Assembly (NCBI RefSeq): GCF_038039535.1
Contig: NZ_JBBPHP010000034.1
Location: 10,500 to 74,499 of the forward strand
Length of the DNA stretch: 64,000 nt
Reading direction: 5' to 3'
Source of the DNA: Catalinimonas sp038039535
GTDB taxonomy: Bacteria > Bacteroidota > Bacteroidia > Cytophagales > Cyclobacteriaceae
The notes beneath the pieces were generated by a model that did no database searches, was not told the DNA's origin, and saw only the letters and a program-made list of their open reading frames with translations. This document shows positions 63,925-64,000 of this stretch, piece by piece (position 1 is the first letter of the stretch; each line of letters starts with the position of its first letter). The translations under genes and the position numbers were made by a program.

Positions 63925-64000
63925 GAGCATGTTTAAATTTTGAAAAGAGCAGGTCAGGACGTAAACTTTGGGTCAACCAAAACTCAAAAGTTTATGCAAA

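Noticed and set aside
1..64000. CRISPR arrays, rRNA and tRNA genes
   Set aside because: No regularly spaced repeat series and no rRNA signature was seen. No cloverleaf with a T-loop GTTCRA pattern was noticed in the spacers. A dedicated tRNA scan was not run.

Overview
The window looks like a piece of a Bacteroidota chromosome, most likely a marine or environmental member of the Cytophagales. The reasons are the paired SusC/SusD outer-membrane proteins, a hybrid two-component sensor-regulator, a TamL-type lipoprotein Omp85 next to TamB, many DUF4136/DUF1254/DUF481/META-type envelope proteins, moderate G+C coding DNA with A/T-rich spacers, and starts without clear Shine-Dalgarno sequences. I saw no rRNA, tRNA, CRISPR array, prophage or intact insertion sequence. 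The organism assignment is inference from gene content. No gene is cut by either edge.

Layout. (1) 528-9074, all plus strand: an esterase, an HdeD-like membrane protein, a Tat-exported GH1 beta-glucosidase, two outer-membrane porins, an exported glutaminase and an exported amidohydrolase. (2) 9765-15229: a membrane-anchored AraC regulator, a small membrane protein of an unrecognised family, an arylsulfatase and a pirin. (3) 15838-33735: a second AraC / small-membrane-protein / sulfatase set, paralogous to the first, that runs on into a long codirectional series of secreted and outer-membrane proteins: DUF4136 lipoproteins, small beta-barrels, a HAD phosphatase, two DUF1254/DUF1214 lipoproteins, a MetA-pathway-like OMP, META/DUF4377, DUF2092, DUF6515-like, DUF481, and an HdeD gene that appears to have lost its middle. 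(4) 34044-41172: tamB and tamL, overlapping by 8 bp. (5) 41173-41895: a spacer holding a decayed serine-recombinase gene. (6) 41896-53874, all minus strand: a compact fructan/sucrose utilisation locus (hybrid two-component regulator with periplasmic sugar-binding domain, MFS sugar porter, PfkB-type sugar kinase, SusC, SusD, GH32 fructosidase). (7) 53875-54869: a non-coding region with a short tandem repeat and an orphan intrinsic terminator. (8) 54870-63924: ordinary accessory genes (EamA exporter, homocysteine methyltransferase, two small paralogous barrels, a BNR-repeat lipoprotein, a fatty-acid-hydroxylase-family enzyme, an AraC regulator with a secreted partner, and a LytS-like sensor kinase).

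How the genes may work together. In the fructan locus the hybrid regulator probably senses fructose in the periplasm. SusC/SusD would import short fructans or sucrose, the GH32 lipoprotein would release fructose, the MFS porter would take it into the cytoplasm, and the kinase would phosphorylate it. This follows the architecture of characterised Bacteroides fructan loci. In the sulfatase region, two membrane-bound AraC regulators each sit upstream of a small membrane protein and a sulfatase, which suggests two copies of one sense-and-respond module. The module's substrate and the reason for the attached run of envelope proteins are unknown, and this is the best candidate here for an undescribed system.
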